The position numbers and the translations under genes are program-made. Below, in pieces: positions 23,762-32,033 of a DNA stretch of 35,097 nucleotides (the stretch's first letter is position 1; each line of letters opens with the position of its first letter). The notes under the pieces are model-generated. The model saw only the letters and a program-made list of their open reading frames with translations, did not search any database and was not told the origin of the DNA. Origin of the DNA: Flavobacterium sp. I-STPP5a (GTDB taxonomy: Bacteria > Bacteroidota > Bacteroidia > Flavobacteriales > Flavobacteriaceae); contig NZ_VHLM01000007.1 of assembly GCF_009764685.1 (NCBI RefSeq), forward strand, positions 1-35,097, read 5' to 3'.

Positions 23762-24113
23762 ATCTACTTTCAAGATTTTTAATTAATCCATAAATAAGTT
23801 TTCCTATGACATTTAACTTTTCAATTAATTGTTCACTTTCTATTTCATTAATAAAGTGTAATTCTTTAGTTAATAAAATTAAAGTATCAAGTTCAGATAA
23901 TGAGCCTAAAGAAATATATAGGAAGTGGATAAACTCTTTTGTTCCTTTTCTAGCACCTTCGGCAATGTTTACTGGAACTGAGACAGCAGCTCGTCTTATT
24001 TGGGAAGTTAATCCAAACTTTTCTTCAGGTGGAAAATTGTTGGTGACTAAATAAATTTCTTTCACAAATTCAAAACTTTTAATCCAAGAATTCAAATTTT
24101 TATGTGGTTTCAT
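23757..24113 (-). CDS. Four-helix-bundle protein (23S rRNA intervening-sequence family)
   Basis: A complete 118-residue protein of the S23/IVS family, with the markers FVKEIYLVTNNFPPEEKFGLTSQIRRAAVSVPVNIAEG (about 16-53), EFIHFLYISLGSLSELDTLI and an ending of helical LIKNLESRL. The family forms pentamers of four-helix subunits that bind nucleic acid; members occur inside 23S rRNA intervening sequences, as orphans, and as the Avd protein of diversity-generating retroelements. No reverse transcriptase is nearby. It stands antisense within the kdp operon, inside a heptad-repeat spacer, so it looks like a later insertion. Its role here is unknown. Confidence 0.88.
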   Translation of the reverse strand: MKPHKNLNSWIKSFEFVKEIYLVTNNFPPEEKFGLTSQIRRAAVSVPVNIAEGARKGTKEFIHFLYISLGSLSELDTLILLTKELHFINEIESEQLIEKLNVIGKLIYGLIKNLESRL

Positions 24114-24159
24114 ATTTTACATATTATCAATTACATCAAATATATCCTAAATCAAGACA

Positions 24160-24187
24160 TTTTACATTTAACATCTAACATTTTATT
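24160..24187 (+). repeat. Heptad units just before kdpB
   Basis: Units ttttaca, tttaaca, tctaaca and ttttatt in phase, ending nine bases before the kdpB ATG. They are a continuation of the same array type on the other side of the four-helix gene. Confidence 0.6.
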
Positions 24188-24196
24188 CTTAAGAAA

Positions 24197-26287
24197 ATGA
24201 ATAACAATAAATCCAATTCATTATTCGAAAGTAAGCAAGTAAAAGAGGCGCTAGTTCAGTCTTTTGTAAAGCTAAACCCGAAAATAATGTTCAAGAATCC
24301 GGTCATGTTCACCGTTGAAATTGGAACTGCCATTATGCTTGCTGTTTGTATTGCCATTTTATTTGGCGCACAAGACCAAGGCAGTTTTACTTACAATTTC
24401 ATAGTATTTTTAATTTTGTTAGCAACGCTTTTGTTTGCCAATTTTGCCGAGGCTATTGCCGAAGCAAGAGGAAAAGCACAAGCGGATAGTTTGCGAAAAA
24501 CACGGGAAGAAACATCTGTGAAAAAAGTAAAAGGTGAGATGTTTGAGGTCTCTCTCCACAAGCTTGAAGCTTCTGACTTTTTACATCTAACATCTTCACA
24601 ATTAAAGAAAGGCGATGTTTTTGTTTGTGAAGCTGGTGATTTAATTGCAACTGATGGTGAAATTATCGAAGGATTGGCCACTATAGATGAAAGTGCCATT
24701 ACCGGAGAGAGTGCTCCTGTAATTCGGGAAGCAGGTGGCGATAAATCATCAGTTACCGGCGGAACTAAAGTGTTATCAGACAAAATCAAAGTTATCGTAA
24801 CTAACGAACCAGGAGAAAGTTTCTTGGATAAAATGATAGCTTTGGTAGAAGGAGCAAGCCGCCAGAAAACGCCTAATGAAATTGCGTTAACTATTTTGTT
24901 GGCTGCCTTTACATTAATCTTTGTGATTGTTTGTGTAACCTTGAAACCGTTTGCTGATTACGCGAATGCGCCGATAACAATAGCTGCCTTCATTTCGCTA
25001 TTTGTATGTTTGATTCCAACAACGATTGGAGGTCTGTTATCAGCCATTGGAATTGCAGGTATGGATAGGGCTTTGCGTGCCAATGTAATTACAAAATCAG
25101 GGAAAGCGGTGGAAACTGCAGGAGATATTGATGTATTGCTTTTGGATAAAACAGGAACAATCACTATTGGAAACAGAAAAGCAACTCGTTTTTATCCTGC
25201 AAAGGGGATTTCGGAAGATGATTTTATAAAGTCAGCAGTTTTGAGTTCACTGGCTGATGACACGCCCGAAGGCAAAAGTATACTTGAATTAAGTGAAATG
25301 TTAGATGTCAATGGAAAAATCAAGGAAAGCATTTCACAACTCACTTCTCAGATCTCACAAACAATAAAGTTTACAGCTGAAACCAGAACCAGCGGTGTTG
25401 TTTTAAAGGACGGAACAGATATTAGAAAAGGTGCTCAGGATGCAGCAAAAAATATTGCACTGAAAGCGGGAACAATTTTCCCCGAGGATATTGCACAAGC
25501 AGTGATTGCTATCTCATCAAAAGGTGGAACGCCATTGGTGGTCGTAAAAAATGCTCAAGTCCAAGGGGTTATTGAATTGCAGGACATTATTAAAACGGGA
25601 ATGAAAGAACGTTTTGAACGTTTGAGAAAAATGGGTGTAAAAACGGTGATGGTAACCGGAGATAATCCGTTGACAGCCAAATTTATTGCCGAAGCGGCTG
25701 GTGTAGATGATTTTATTGCCGAAGCCAAACCTGAGGATAAGATGAATTACATCAAAAATGAACAAGAACAAGGCAAGTTAGTAGCGATGATGGGTGATGG
25801 AACCAATGATGCACCTGCTTTGGCACAAGCCAATGTTGGTGTGGCTATGAACAGCGGAACACAAGCAGCTAAAGAAGCCGGAAACATGGTTGATCTGGAC
25901 AATGATCCCACCAAGTTAATTGAAATCATAGAAATAGGAAAACAATTATTGATGACCAGAGGAACGCTTACAACATTTTCGATTGCGAATGATGTGGCTA
26001 AATATTTTGCTATTGTTCCTGCGCTTTTCATCACGGCAATTCCTGCTCTTGAAGGATTAAATATTATGGGATTACACAGTCCAGAAAGTGCGATTTTATC
26101 AGCTGTGATTTTCAATGCGATTATCATTCCGATATTGATTCCGCTTGCGCTAAAAGGAGTTGATTATAAACCAATCGGGGCGAGTGCTATTTTAAAGAGA
26201 AACCTATTGATTTATGGTCTTGGTGGATTGATCATCCCATTTATTGGGATTAAAATAATTGACTTGGTTGTAGCATTATTTATGTAA
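24197..26287 (+). CDS. kdpB: KdpB, ATP-hydrolysing subunit of the K+-transporting ATPase
   Basis: A 696-residue P-type ATPase that powers K+ uptake through KdpA. Key sites are intact: TGES (169-172) in the actuator domain, the phosphorylated D317 in DKTGT, KGA in the nucleotide domain, and the hinge [15 protein letters not shown]. By memory E. coli KdpB is 682 residues with D307, so this protein is longer before and after TGES. The extra parts coincide with heptad-repeat DNA: residues about 118-134 ([15 protein letters not shown] region, 24572-24599) and about 378-389 ([12 protein letters not shown], 25332-25359). The frame is kept and catalysis is probably unaffected because both lie in surface regions. 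Confidence 0.96.
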   Translation: MNNNKSNSLFESKQVKEALVQSFVKLNPKIMFKNPVMFTVEIGTAIMLAVCIAILFGAQDQGSFTYNFIVFLILLATLLFANFAEAIAEARGKAQADSLRKTREETSVKKVKGEMFEVSLHKLEASDFLHLTSSQLKKGDVFVCEAGDLIATDGEIIEGLATIDESAITGESAPVIREAGGDKSSVTGGTKVLSDKIKVIVTNEPGESFLDKMIALVEGASRQKTPNEIALTILLAAFTLIFVIVCVTLKPFADYANAPITIAAFISLFVCLIPTTIGGLLSAIGIAGMDRALRANVITKSGKAVETAGDIDVLLLDKTGTITIGNRKATRFYPAKGISEDDFIKSAVLSSLADDTPEGKSILELSEMLDVNGKIKESISQLTSQISQTIKFTAETRTSGVVLKDGTDIRKGAQDAAKNIALKAGTIFPEDIAQAVIAISSKGGTPLVVVKNAQVQGVIELQDIIKTGMKERFERLRKMGVKTVMVTGDNPLTAKFIAEAAGVDDFIAEAKPEDKMNYIKNEQEQGKLVAMMGDGTNDAPALAQANVGVAMNSGTQAAKEAGNMVDLDNDPTKLIEIIEIGKQLLMTRGTLTTFSIANDVAKYFAIVPALFITAIPALEGLNIMGLHSPESAILSAVIFNAIIIPILIPLALKGVDYKPIGASAILKRNLLIYGLGGLIIPFIGIKIIDLVVALFM
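24572..24599 (+). repeat. Heptad repeat inside the kdpB actuator domain
   Basis: Units tctgact, ttttaca, tctaaca and tcttcac in 7-base phase. The 19 bases at 24577-24595 (CTTTTTACATCTAACATCT) occur identically in the kdpB-kdpC spacer at 26560-26578. A purine stretch (24518-24541, GTGAAAAAAG then GGTGAGATG) precedes it, in the same order as in the spacers. Confidence 0.7.
25332..25359 (+). repeat. Heptad repeat inside the kdpB nucleotide-binding domain
   Basis: Units tttcaca, actcact, tctcaga and tctcaca in 7-base phase, read in frame as Ser/Gln/Thr/Ile-rich sequence. The 14 bases at 25330-25343 (CATTTCACAACTCA) are identical to 21722-21735 in the spacer before kdpA. Confidence 0.68.
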
Positions 26288-26475
26288 TTAGTGAAAAGTG
26301 ATTTGTGAAAAGTGATTAGTAAAAAGTAATCAGTAAAAAGTGATTAGTAAAAAGTAATCAGTAAAAAGTAATCAGTAAAAAGTGATTTGTAAAAAGTGAT
26401 TAGTAAAAAGTGATTAGTAAAAAGTAATCAGTAAAAAGTGATTAGTAAAATGTGATTTGTGAAATGTAAAAAGTG
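26286..26475 (+). repeat. 14-bp tandem array (double heptads), purine arm, between kdpB and kdpC
   Basis: About 12-13 tandem units of 14 bases, of the types TTAGTAAAAAGTGA and TCAGTAAAAAGTAA, which alternate irregularly. Changes at the two ends of the unit go together: gtgatta or gtaatca. Each unit equals two heptads. The 367-base kdpB-kdpC gap holds only this array and the facing one; no gene is seen. Confidence 0.85.
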
Positions 26476-26512
26476 AAATATTAAAATCAAAAAACTCAGA
26501 AAACATTTTATA

Positions 26513-26645
26513 TCTAACCTTTCACATCCAACCTTTCACATCCAACCTTTCACATCCCTCTTTTTACATCTAACATCTAACATCTAACATTTCACATTTC
26601 ACATCCAACCTTTCACATTTAACATTTCACATCTAACATTTAACA
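26513..26645 (+). repeat. Heptad array, pyrimidine arm, before kdpC
   Basis: Nineteen units in unbroken 7-base phase (133 bases), chiefly tttcaca, tctaaca, tttaaca and tccaacc. It ends nine bases before the kdpC ATG. It faces the purine 14-mer array and can pair with it only imperfectly. Confidence 0.88.
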
Positions 26646-26654
26646 CAAAGAAAA

Positions 26655-27209
26655 ATGAAAAATATATTTTCAATATTAAAATTCACCTTATTTATGGTGA
26701 TATTGTTAGCGGTTATTTACCCAATGGCAATTTTTGGAATAGCACAATTGGCTCCCAATAAAGGAAAAGGAGAAACAATTACCGTAAACGGAAAAGTGGT
26801 AGGGTATCAAAAAATTGGGCAAAAATTCGATAAATCCAACTACTTTTGGGGAAGACCTTCAGCTGTGGATTATAACGCTGCAGGAAGTGGGGGAAGTAAT
26901 AAAGGACCGAGTAATTCTGATTATTTAGCATTGGTGCAAAAAAGAATCGACACCTTTTTAATAGTGCATCCTTATTTGAAAAAATCAGAGATTCCTGCTG
27001 ATATGGTGACAGCTTCGGGAAGCGGATTGGACCCTAATATTTCACCGCAAGCAGCGCTGATTCAGGTAAAACGGGTGGCGAAAGAAAGAAACCTATCAGA
27101 AGAAAAAGTACAAGCTTTGGTGCAAGCTAAAATCAATACACCAGCAGTAATAGGAACTGCGACCGTAAATGTTCTAGAGTTGAATGTGGCCTTGGACGAA
27201 TTGAAATAG
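26655..27209 (+). CDS. kdpC: KdpC, accessory subunit of the K+-transporting ATPase
   Basis: A 184-residue protein with a single N-terminal membrane helix (about 8-30) and an outer, periplasmic domain. Family marks are YFWGRPSAVDYNAAGSGGSNKGPSN (about 62-86), SGSGLDPNISPQAALIQ and VNVLELNVALDEL at the end. KdpC stabilises the complex and raises its affinity. Length is normal. A structured RNA-like element and then the porin gene follow in the same direction. Confidence 0.96.
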   Translation: MKNIFSILKFTLFMVILLAVIYPMAIFGIAQLAPNKGKGETITVNGKVVGYQKIGQKFDKSNYFWGRPSAVDYNAAGSGGSNKGPSNSDYLALVQKRIDTFLIVHPYLKKSEIPADMVTASGSGLDPNISPQAALIQVKRVAKERNLSEEKVQALVQAKINTPAVIGTATVNVLELNVALDELK

Positions 27210-27264
27210 GAATGATTTCAATAGAAAAGAGAATGGCAAATTAAAAAAAATAAGTTCTTTAAAA

Positions 27265-27360
27265 ACGAGATGCCCTAGCACCGATAGAAGGGAAAATCCT
27301 TTTGTCTCGTTTTTTTTGCGAGACAAAAGATTGGAATGATAGCGGGATTAGCTTCTAAAA
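27265..27360 (+). ncRNA. Candidate structured RNA (Flavo-1-like) between kdpC and the porin
   Basis: The block GCCCTAGCACCGATAGAAGG, then a 14-bp hairpin (27295-27309 with 27319-27332, one bulged C), then ATAGCGGGATTAGCTTC matches the layout I remember for a conserved flavobacterial intergenic RNA, probably the Rfam Flavo-1 motif; the name is from memory. The first arm can also pair differently: ACGAGA (27265-27270) with TCTCGT (27305-27310) followed by eight T, a terminator shape that excludes the long hairpin. It may therefore tune readthrough from kdpFABC into porin, kdpD and kinase. Confidence 0.55.
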
Positions 27361-27369
27361 ATAATAAAA

Positions 27370-28452
27370 ATGAAAAATATAATAATTATAGCTTTAATAG
27401 CTTTTGAGATAACAACAGTTAGTGCACAAGAAACTGAAAAAACACAAAGTCCTTTCACGTTTTCGGGTTATGTAGAATCGTACTACAGTTATGATTTTGG
27501 AGAACCAGACAATCATGTCAGACCCGGATTTATTTACAGTCATAACAAGCATAACGAGGTCAATTTGAATTTAGGATTGGCGAAGGTAAATTATGCTAAA
27601 GATAATGTTCGCGGGAATTTTGCCTTAATGGCTGGAACGTATGCCCAATACAATTTGGCAGCAGAACAAGATTTACTAAGAAATGTGTATGAAGCGAATG
27701 TGGGTGTGAAAATTTCGTCGAAACACAATCTATGGGTTGATGCGGGAATTATGCCGTCACATATTGGTTTTGAAAGCGCTATTGGTAAAGATTGCGCCAC
27801 TTTGACTAGAAGTATTTTGGCTGATAATTCGCCGTATTATGAAGCGGGTGTGAAAATTGGATATACTTCAAAAAATGAAAAATGGTATTTGGCTGCTATG
27901 TATTTAAACGGTTGGCAACGCATCCAGAAAATTGATGGCAACCAAACACCGTCTTTTGGTACACAGGTAACTTATAAACCTACTGCCAAAACCACATTAA
28001 ACTGGAGTACTTATGTGGGGAATGAACAACCTGATAATGTAAAAAAATGGCGTTATTTCAATAATTTTTACGGACAATTTAAAGTATCTGAAAAAACAAG
28101 TGTAACAGCTGGTTTTGATATTGGAGCGCAACAAAAAGCAACAGAAAGTGACCAATATGATATTTGGTTTGCACCGATTATAATAGCGCAATACAAACCA
28201 ACAACTAAAATCCAAATAGCAGCAAGAGCGGAGTATTACGCGGATGAAAAAGGGGTAATAATAGCAACAGCAACACCTAACGGATTTAAAACATACGGTT
28301 TCTCTACAAATTGTGATTATTTAGTTACTGATAATGTGATGTTTAGATTAGAGGCAAGAACTTTGAATAGTAAAGACGATATCTTTTTGAAAAACACTAA
28401 TTCTAGCAATCAAAATGTATTTTTAACTACAGCATTGGCTATTTCTTTTTAA
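27370..28452 (+). CDS. Outer-membrane porin-like beta-barrel at the kdp locus
   Basis: A 360-residue protein with a signal peptide (about 1-20, ending TTVSAQ) and a mature part of amphipathic beta strands, beginning FTFSGYVESYYSYDFGEPDN and ending NVFLTTALAISF with the terminal aromatic residue typical of barrels. Length and strand pattern fit a 16-strand porin-type barrel. It lies between kdpC and the sensor genes (33 bases before kdpD-N). I infer that it helps potassium or other cations to cross the outer membrane when kdp is induced. Confidence 0.82.
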   Translation: MKNIIIIALIAFEITTVSAQETEKTQSPFTFSGYVESYYSYDFGEPDNHVRPGFIYSHNKHNEVNLNLGLAKVNYAKDNVRGNFALMAGTYAQYNLAAEQDLLRNVYEANVGVKISSKHNLWVDAGIMPSHIGFESAIGKDCATLTRSILADNSPYYEAGVKIGYTSKNEKWYLAAMYLNGWQRIQKIDGNQTPSFGTQVTYKPTAKTTLNWSTYVGNEQPDNVKKWRYFNNFYGQFKVSEKTSVTAGFDIGAQQKATESDQYDIWFAPIIIAQYKPTTKIQIAARAEYYADEKGVIIATATPNGFKTYGFSTNCDYLVTDNVMFRLEARTLNSKDDIFLKNTNSSNQNVFLTTALAISF

Positions 28453-28485
28453 TTTTTTTCTAAAATTTAAAATCCTAAAACCAAA

Positions 28486-29613
28486 TTGGACAACGAAAAA
28501 GAAAAGAATGTCAAGCACTTTCTTGATTTAATTCAGAAATCACGCAAAGGAAAGTTTAAAGTCTACATCGGTATGAGTGCCGGTGTGGGCAAAACTTTCA
28601 GGATGTTACAGGAAGCACATACGCTGTTAAAAAACGGCATTGATGTAAAGATTGGGTTTATAGAAACGCACAATCGGAAAGAAACACACGAACTACTAGA
28701 GGGTTTACCGGTCATTCCCAGGCGAACCCTTTTTTATAAAGGGAAACTGCTTGAAGAAATGGATTTACAAGCCATTATCAATTTGCGTCCAGAAGTGGTT
28801 ATTGTAGATGAATTAGCGCATACAAATATTGAAGGAAGCAAAAACGAAAAAAGGTGGCAGGATGTTTTGGAGATTTTAGAAGCAGGCATAAATGTGATTT
28901 CGGCAGTGAATATTCAGCACTTGGAAAGTTTAAATGCAGATGTAAAAAACATTACAAATATTGATGTTCAGGAACGCATTCCAGACAGTGTTTTAAAATT
29001 AGCGGATGAGGTGGTGAATATTGATTTGACTTCAGATGAGTTGATTGCCCGTTTGAAAGAAGGTAAAATCTATACTGCAGATAAAATCCCTACGGCGCTG
29101 AATAATTTTTTTAAATCCGATCAAATTTTACAATTGCGGGAATTGGCCTTGAAGGAAGTAGCGAGTCAAGTCAATCGGAAAGTGGAAAGTGAAGTGCCCA
29201 AAAGCCTTGCAGTAAAACATGAAAAATTGTTGGCTTGTATCAGCAGTAACGACAAAATCGCTAAGACAATCATAAGAAAAACAGCTCGATTAGCGAGTTA
29301 CTACAATAGCAAATGGTGTGTTTTGTATGTAGAAACGCCCAAAGAAAGCAGCGACAAAATTGCGCTCGACAAACAGCGGCATCTGATAAATAATTTTAAA
29401 TTGGCTACACAACTTGGTGCCGAAGTAATTAAAGTTCAGAATACTCATATTACAGATGCTATTTTAGAGGTGGTCGCTCAAAAACAAATTACGACCGTTT
29501 GCATCGGGAAACCGCATTTGAGTTTATTTAAAGTAATTTTATCGACAACTGTTTTTAATAAATTGTTGAACAACTTAACATCTTCTAATATTGATCTTAT
29601 AATTCTATCTTAA
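28486..29613 (+). CDS. kdpD: KdpD N-terminal sensor protein (KdpD + USP domains, no kinase)
   Basis: A 375-residue cytoplasmic protein equal to the N-terminal half of KdpD. The KdpD domain (about 20-230) has Walker A GMSAGVGKT (29-37) and Walker B VVIVDELAHTN, and the signature AVNIQHLESLN. A universal-stress-protein domain follows (about 245-375, with CISSNDKIAKTIIRKTARLA and an ending close to the ATP-binding USP motif). The four membrane helices and the kinase core of E. coli KdpD are absent; the stop is followed by a kinase gene after a single base. Start is TTG. It probably senses K+ or a nucleotide signal for that kinase. Confidence 0.9.
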   Translation: MDNEKEKNVKHFLDLIQKSRKGKFKVYIGMSAGVGKTFRMLQEAHTLLKNGIDVKIGFIETHNRKETHELLEGLPVIPRRTLFYKGKLLEEMDLQAIINLRPEVVIVDELAHTNIEGSKNEKRWQDVLEILEAGINVISAVNIQHLESLNADVKNITNIDVQERIPDSVLKLADEVVNIDLTSDELIARLKEGKIYTADKIPTALNNFFKSDQILQLRELALKEVASQVNRKVESEVPKSLAVKHEKLLACISSNDKIAKTIIRKTARLASYYNSKWCVLYVETPKESSDKIALDKQRHLINNFKLATQLGAEVIKVQNTHITDAILEVVAQKQITTVCIGKPHLSLFKVILSTTVFNKLLNNLTSSNIDLIILS

Positions 29614-29614
29614 A

Positions 29615-31345
29615 ATGAAAATTAAAACCAAATTAAACCTGGGTGTTGGATTGCTTTTTCTAATGATAATCATCCTTTCATTAGTAGCGGCATTTTATAT
29701 TTTTTCGATAAAAAAAGACACCGAAAATATTCTGAAAGCCAATTATAACACGCTAGAATATTCGCGAAACATGCTTCTTTCGTTAGATGAAATTAACGGG
29801 AATGAAGAAAAAGCAATTACTATATTTGAAACCAATATTACCAAACAAATTGCCAATATTACGGAGGCTGGCGAATACAAAGCGACCTATAATTTGCAGA
29901 AAAATTTCGATTTGTTGAAAGAAAATAGAACTGATGAAACCTTAAAAAGCCAAATTCGTCAAGACATTTTCAAGATTATGAAATTGAATATGAATGCGAT
30001 AAAAGAAAAAAGTGATATTGCAAAACACACAGCAGAGACCGCTAATTTTTGGATTGCAGTAACAGGAACACTTTGCTTTTTGATTGCGTTCAACTTATTA
30101 GTGAATTTGCCCAACAATATCGCTAATCCAATAAAAGAACTCACGGACAGTATCAAACAAATAGCCAATAAAAACTATTCGCAACGAGTGCATTTTATGA
30201 ACCACAATGAATTTGGAGATTTAGCGAAATCATTCAATACCATGGCCGAAAAACTGCAGGAATACAATAATAGTAATTTGTATAAACTGTCATTTGAAAA
30301 GAAAAGACTAGAAACTTTAATCAACAACATGCATGACCCAATTATCGGGTTAGACAATCAAGGTTTGATTTTATTTGCAAATGATGAGGCTTTGAAAATA
30401 ATTGGTTTAAAATCAGAAGACGTTATGGGTAAACTCGTAACAACTCTTGCTCTGACCAATGATTTGATGAAATCGTTAGTAATTAAAGATCTGTCAGATG
30501 AAAAACAGAAATCGCTTCCTATGAAAATTTTTGCTGATGGTAAAGAAAGTTATTTTGAAAAAGAAACCATAAACATTACCATTAAACCCACAGGAGAAGA
30601 TCAAATTATTGACATTGGGAATGTTATTATTTTAAGAAATATTACTGTTTTTAAAGAACTGGATTTTGCTAAAACCAATTTTATTGCTACCGTTTCGCAC
30701 GAATTGAAAACCCCAATTTCATCCATCAAATTAAGTTTACAATTGCTTGAAAAAGCAGAAACAGGCACTATTAATGAAGATCAAAAGCAATTAATAGAAA
30801 GCATTAAAGACGATAGTCAGCGGTTATTAAAAATTACGGGGGAACTATTAGAATTATCTCAGTTAGAAACCGGGAATATTAAGCTGAATATGGAAAAGAG
30901 TAATCCCTATGAAATTATGAACTATGCTACCGAAGCTGTAAAAGTGCAAGCTGAACAAAAGCAAATAGAAGTAGTTGTCGAAACGGAACAAAATTTACCA
31001 GATATAAAAGCGGATAGTGAAAAAACGGCTTGGGTTTTGATTAATTTTTTAACCAATGCAATTACCTATTCAACAGAAAACAGTACCATAATTGTAAAAC
31101 TTAAAAATGAAAACAGTCAAGTTATTTTTCAAGTTATTGATACTGGAAAAGGAATTGATACCCGTTATAAAACTAAAATTTTTGATAAATATTTCCAAGT
31201 TCCAGGTAGCCAAAAATCTGGAACGGGCCTTGGTTTAGCAATAAGCAAAGAATTTATTGAAGCACAAAACGGAATTATTGGAGTTGAAAGTGAATTAGGA
31301 CTGGGTAGTACTTTTTATTTTAAACTTCCAAGTAATATTCATTGA
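29615..31345 (+). CDS. Membrane sensor histidine kinase, partner of the split KdpD
   Basis: A 576-residue kinase. Two membrane helices (about 9-32 and 146-166) enclose a short helical periplasmic domain, then HAMP (about 166-218), PAS (about 230-345), HisKA with H362 in TVSHELKTPISS, and a HATPase domain with N box NFLTNAIT, G1 DTGKGID, F box FDKYFQV and G2 GTGLGLAIS. All catalytic boxes are intact. It starts one base after kdpD-N, so the pair replaces full-length KdpD. Its likely target is the sigma-54 regulator at 19553-20893. No response regulator follows it. Confidence 0.93.
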   Translation: MKIKTKLNLGVGLLFLMIIILSLVAAFYIFSIKKDTENILKANYNTLEYSRNMLLSLDEINGNEEKAITIFETNITKQIANITEAGEYKATYNLQKNFDLLKENRTDETLKSQIRQDIFKIMKLNMNAIKEKSDIAKHTAETANFWIAVTGTLCFLIAFNLLVNLPNNIANPIKELTDSIKQIANKNYSQRVHFMNHNEFGDLAKSFNTMAEKLQEYNNSNLYKLSFEKKRLETLINNMHDPIIGLDNQGLILFANDEALKIIGLKSEDVMGKLVTTLALTNDLMKSLVIKDLSDEKQKSLPMKIFADGKESYFEKETINITIKPTGEDQIIDIGNVIILRNITVFKELDFAKTNFIATVSHELKTPISSIKLSLQLLEKAETGTINEDQKQLIESIKDDSQRLLKITGELLELSQLETGNIKLNMEKSNPYEIMNYATEAVKVQAEQKQIEVVVETEQNLPDIKADSEKTAWVLINFLTNAITYSTENSTIIVKLKNENSQVIFQVIDTGKGIDTRYKTKIFDKYFQVPGSQKSGTGLGLAISKEFIEAQNGIIGVESELGLGSTFYFKLPSNIH

Positions 31346-31392
31346 TGAGAGCATCCCAAACCTCAAATACGTTGAAAACATTGTTTATCATA

Positions 31393-31573
31393 TTATTATG
31401 AAAATGAAAGAGCTTGTGGAGATTTTTGTAAAAGAAACATGGGCACATACCATGTAAGATTATATACTTAAAAAATTTTTTTTTTGTAATAATTTAATCA
31501 TAGATTAGCAAAAGCAAAATGAAAACGTTTGTCAGACAAGTCAACACGGTTTTGGTGTGATGTGTTTGATTTT
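31393..31573 (+). repeat. Direct repeat copy R1 (181 bp)
   Basis: Matches 33657-33837 without gaps over 181 bases, roughly 85-90% identical by eye, with long shared blocks such as AGATTAGCAAAAGCAAAATG and GGTTTTGGTGTGATGTGTTT. It starts 47 bases after the kinase stop and ends 62 bases before the TonB-like gene. The gap between kinase and TonB-like gene holds nothing else I can identify. Confidence 0.85.
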
Positions 31574-31635
31574 GTTAGACGGATATACAATTTGAGCGTC
31601 ATTATAAAAGACGACTTTAAAACCAAATTAACTAT

Positions 31636-32022
31636 ATGAAAAAAAATATTTTAATTGTCTTGTTAGCCTTTGCAGCAAATAGTTACTGTCAAGAATTAAT
31701 GGACAATGAAACTGTTTACAAATTTACTGAAGTTGATGAGAAACCTGACTTCGAAGGAGGAATGGAAAAGTTTTATAAATTTGTTGGAAAGAATTTTGTC
31801 GCGCCAGAAAAATCGGGATTGAAAGGAAAAACAATAATTGAATTTATAATAGAAAAAGATGGTTCATTAACTAATATGAAAATAACACAAGATATTGGTT
31901 ATGGAACTGCCGAAGAAGTTTTACGTGTCTTTAAATTATGCCCAAATTGGAAACCCGCTAAAAAGAATAATCAATTAGTTCGAACTTTATTTGTTTTCCC
32001 AATAACAATTAACGTAGAATAA
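31636..32022 (+). CDS. Secreted TonB C-terminal-domain-like protein
   Basis: A 128-residue protein with a signal peptide (about 1-18, ending NSYCQ) and one TonB_C-like domain. Typical features are the FTEVDEKPDFEGGMEKFYKFVGKNF entry (about 31-55), the sheet GLKGKTIIEFIIEKDGSLTN and the ending NWKPAKKNNQLVRTLFVFPITI. Unlike true TonB it has no proline-rich spanner and no membrane anchor, so it is probably a periplasmic stand-alone domain protein, which is common in Bacteroidota. It lies downstream of direct repeat R1. Its partner is unknown. Confidence 0.85.
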   Translation: MKKNILIVLLAFAANSYCQELMDNETVYKFTEVDEKPDFEGGMEKFYKFVGKNFVAPEKSGLKGKTIIEFIIEKDGSLTNMKITQDIGYGTAEEVLRVFKLCPNWKPAKKNNQLVRTLFVFPITINVE

Positions 32023-32033
32023 GGCCGTAAAAC

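Noticed and set aside
23757..24113. Avd protein of a diversity-generating retroelement
   Set aside because: The fold fits, but there is no reverse transcriptase, template repeat or variable repeat nearby.
21642..26645. CRISPR array in the kdp spacers
   Set aside because: The units are 7 or 14 bases in direct tandem without unique spacers, and no cas genes are present.
31560..31600. Integron attC site after repeat R1
   Set aside because: Only a GTTRRRY-like heptamer is present; no partner RYYYAAC site with the expected hairpin and no integrase in the window.
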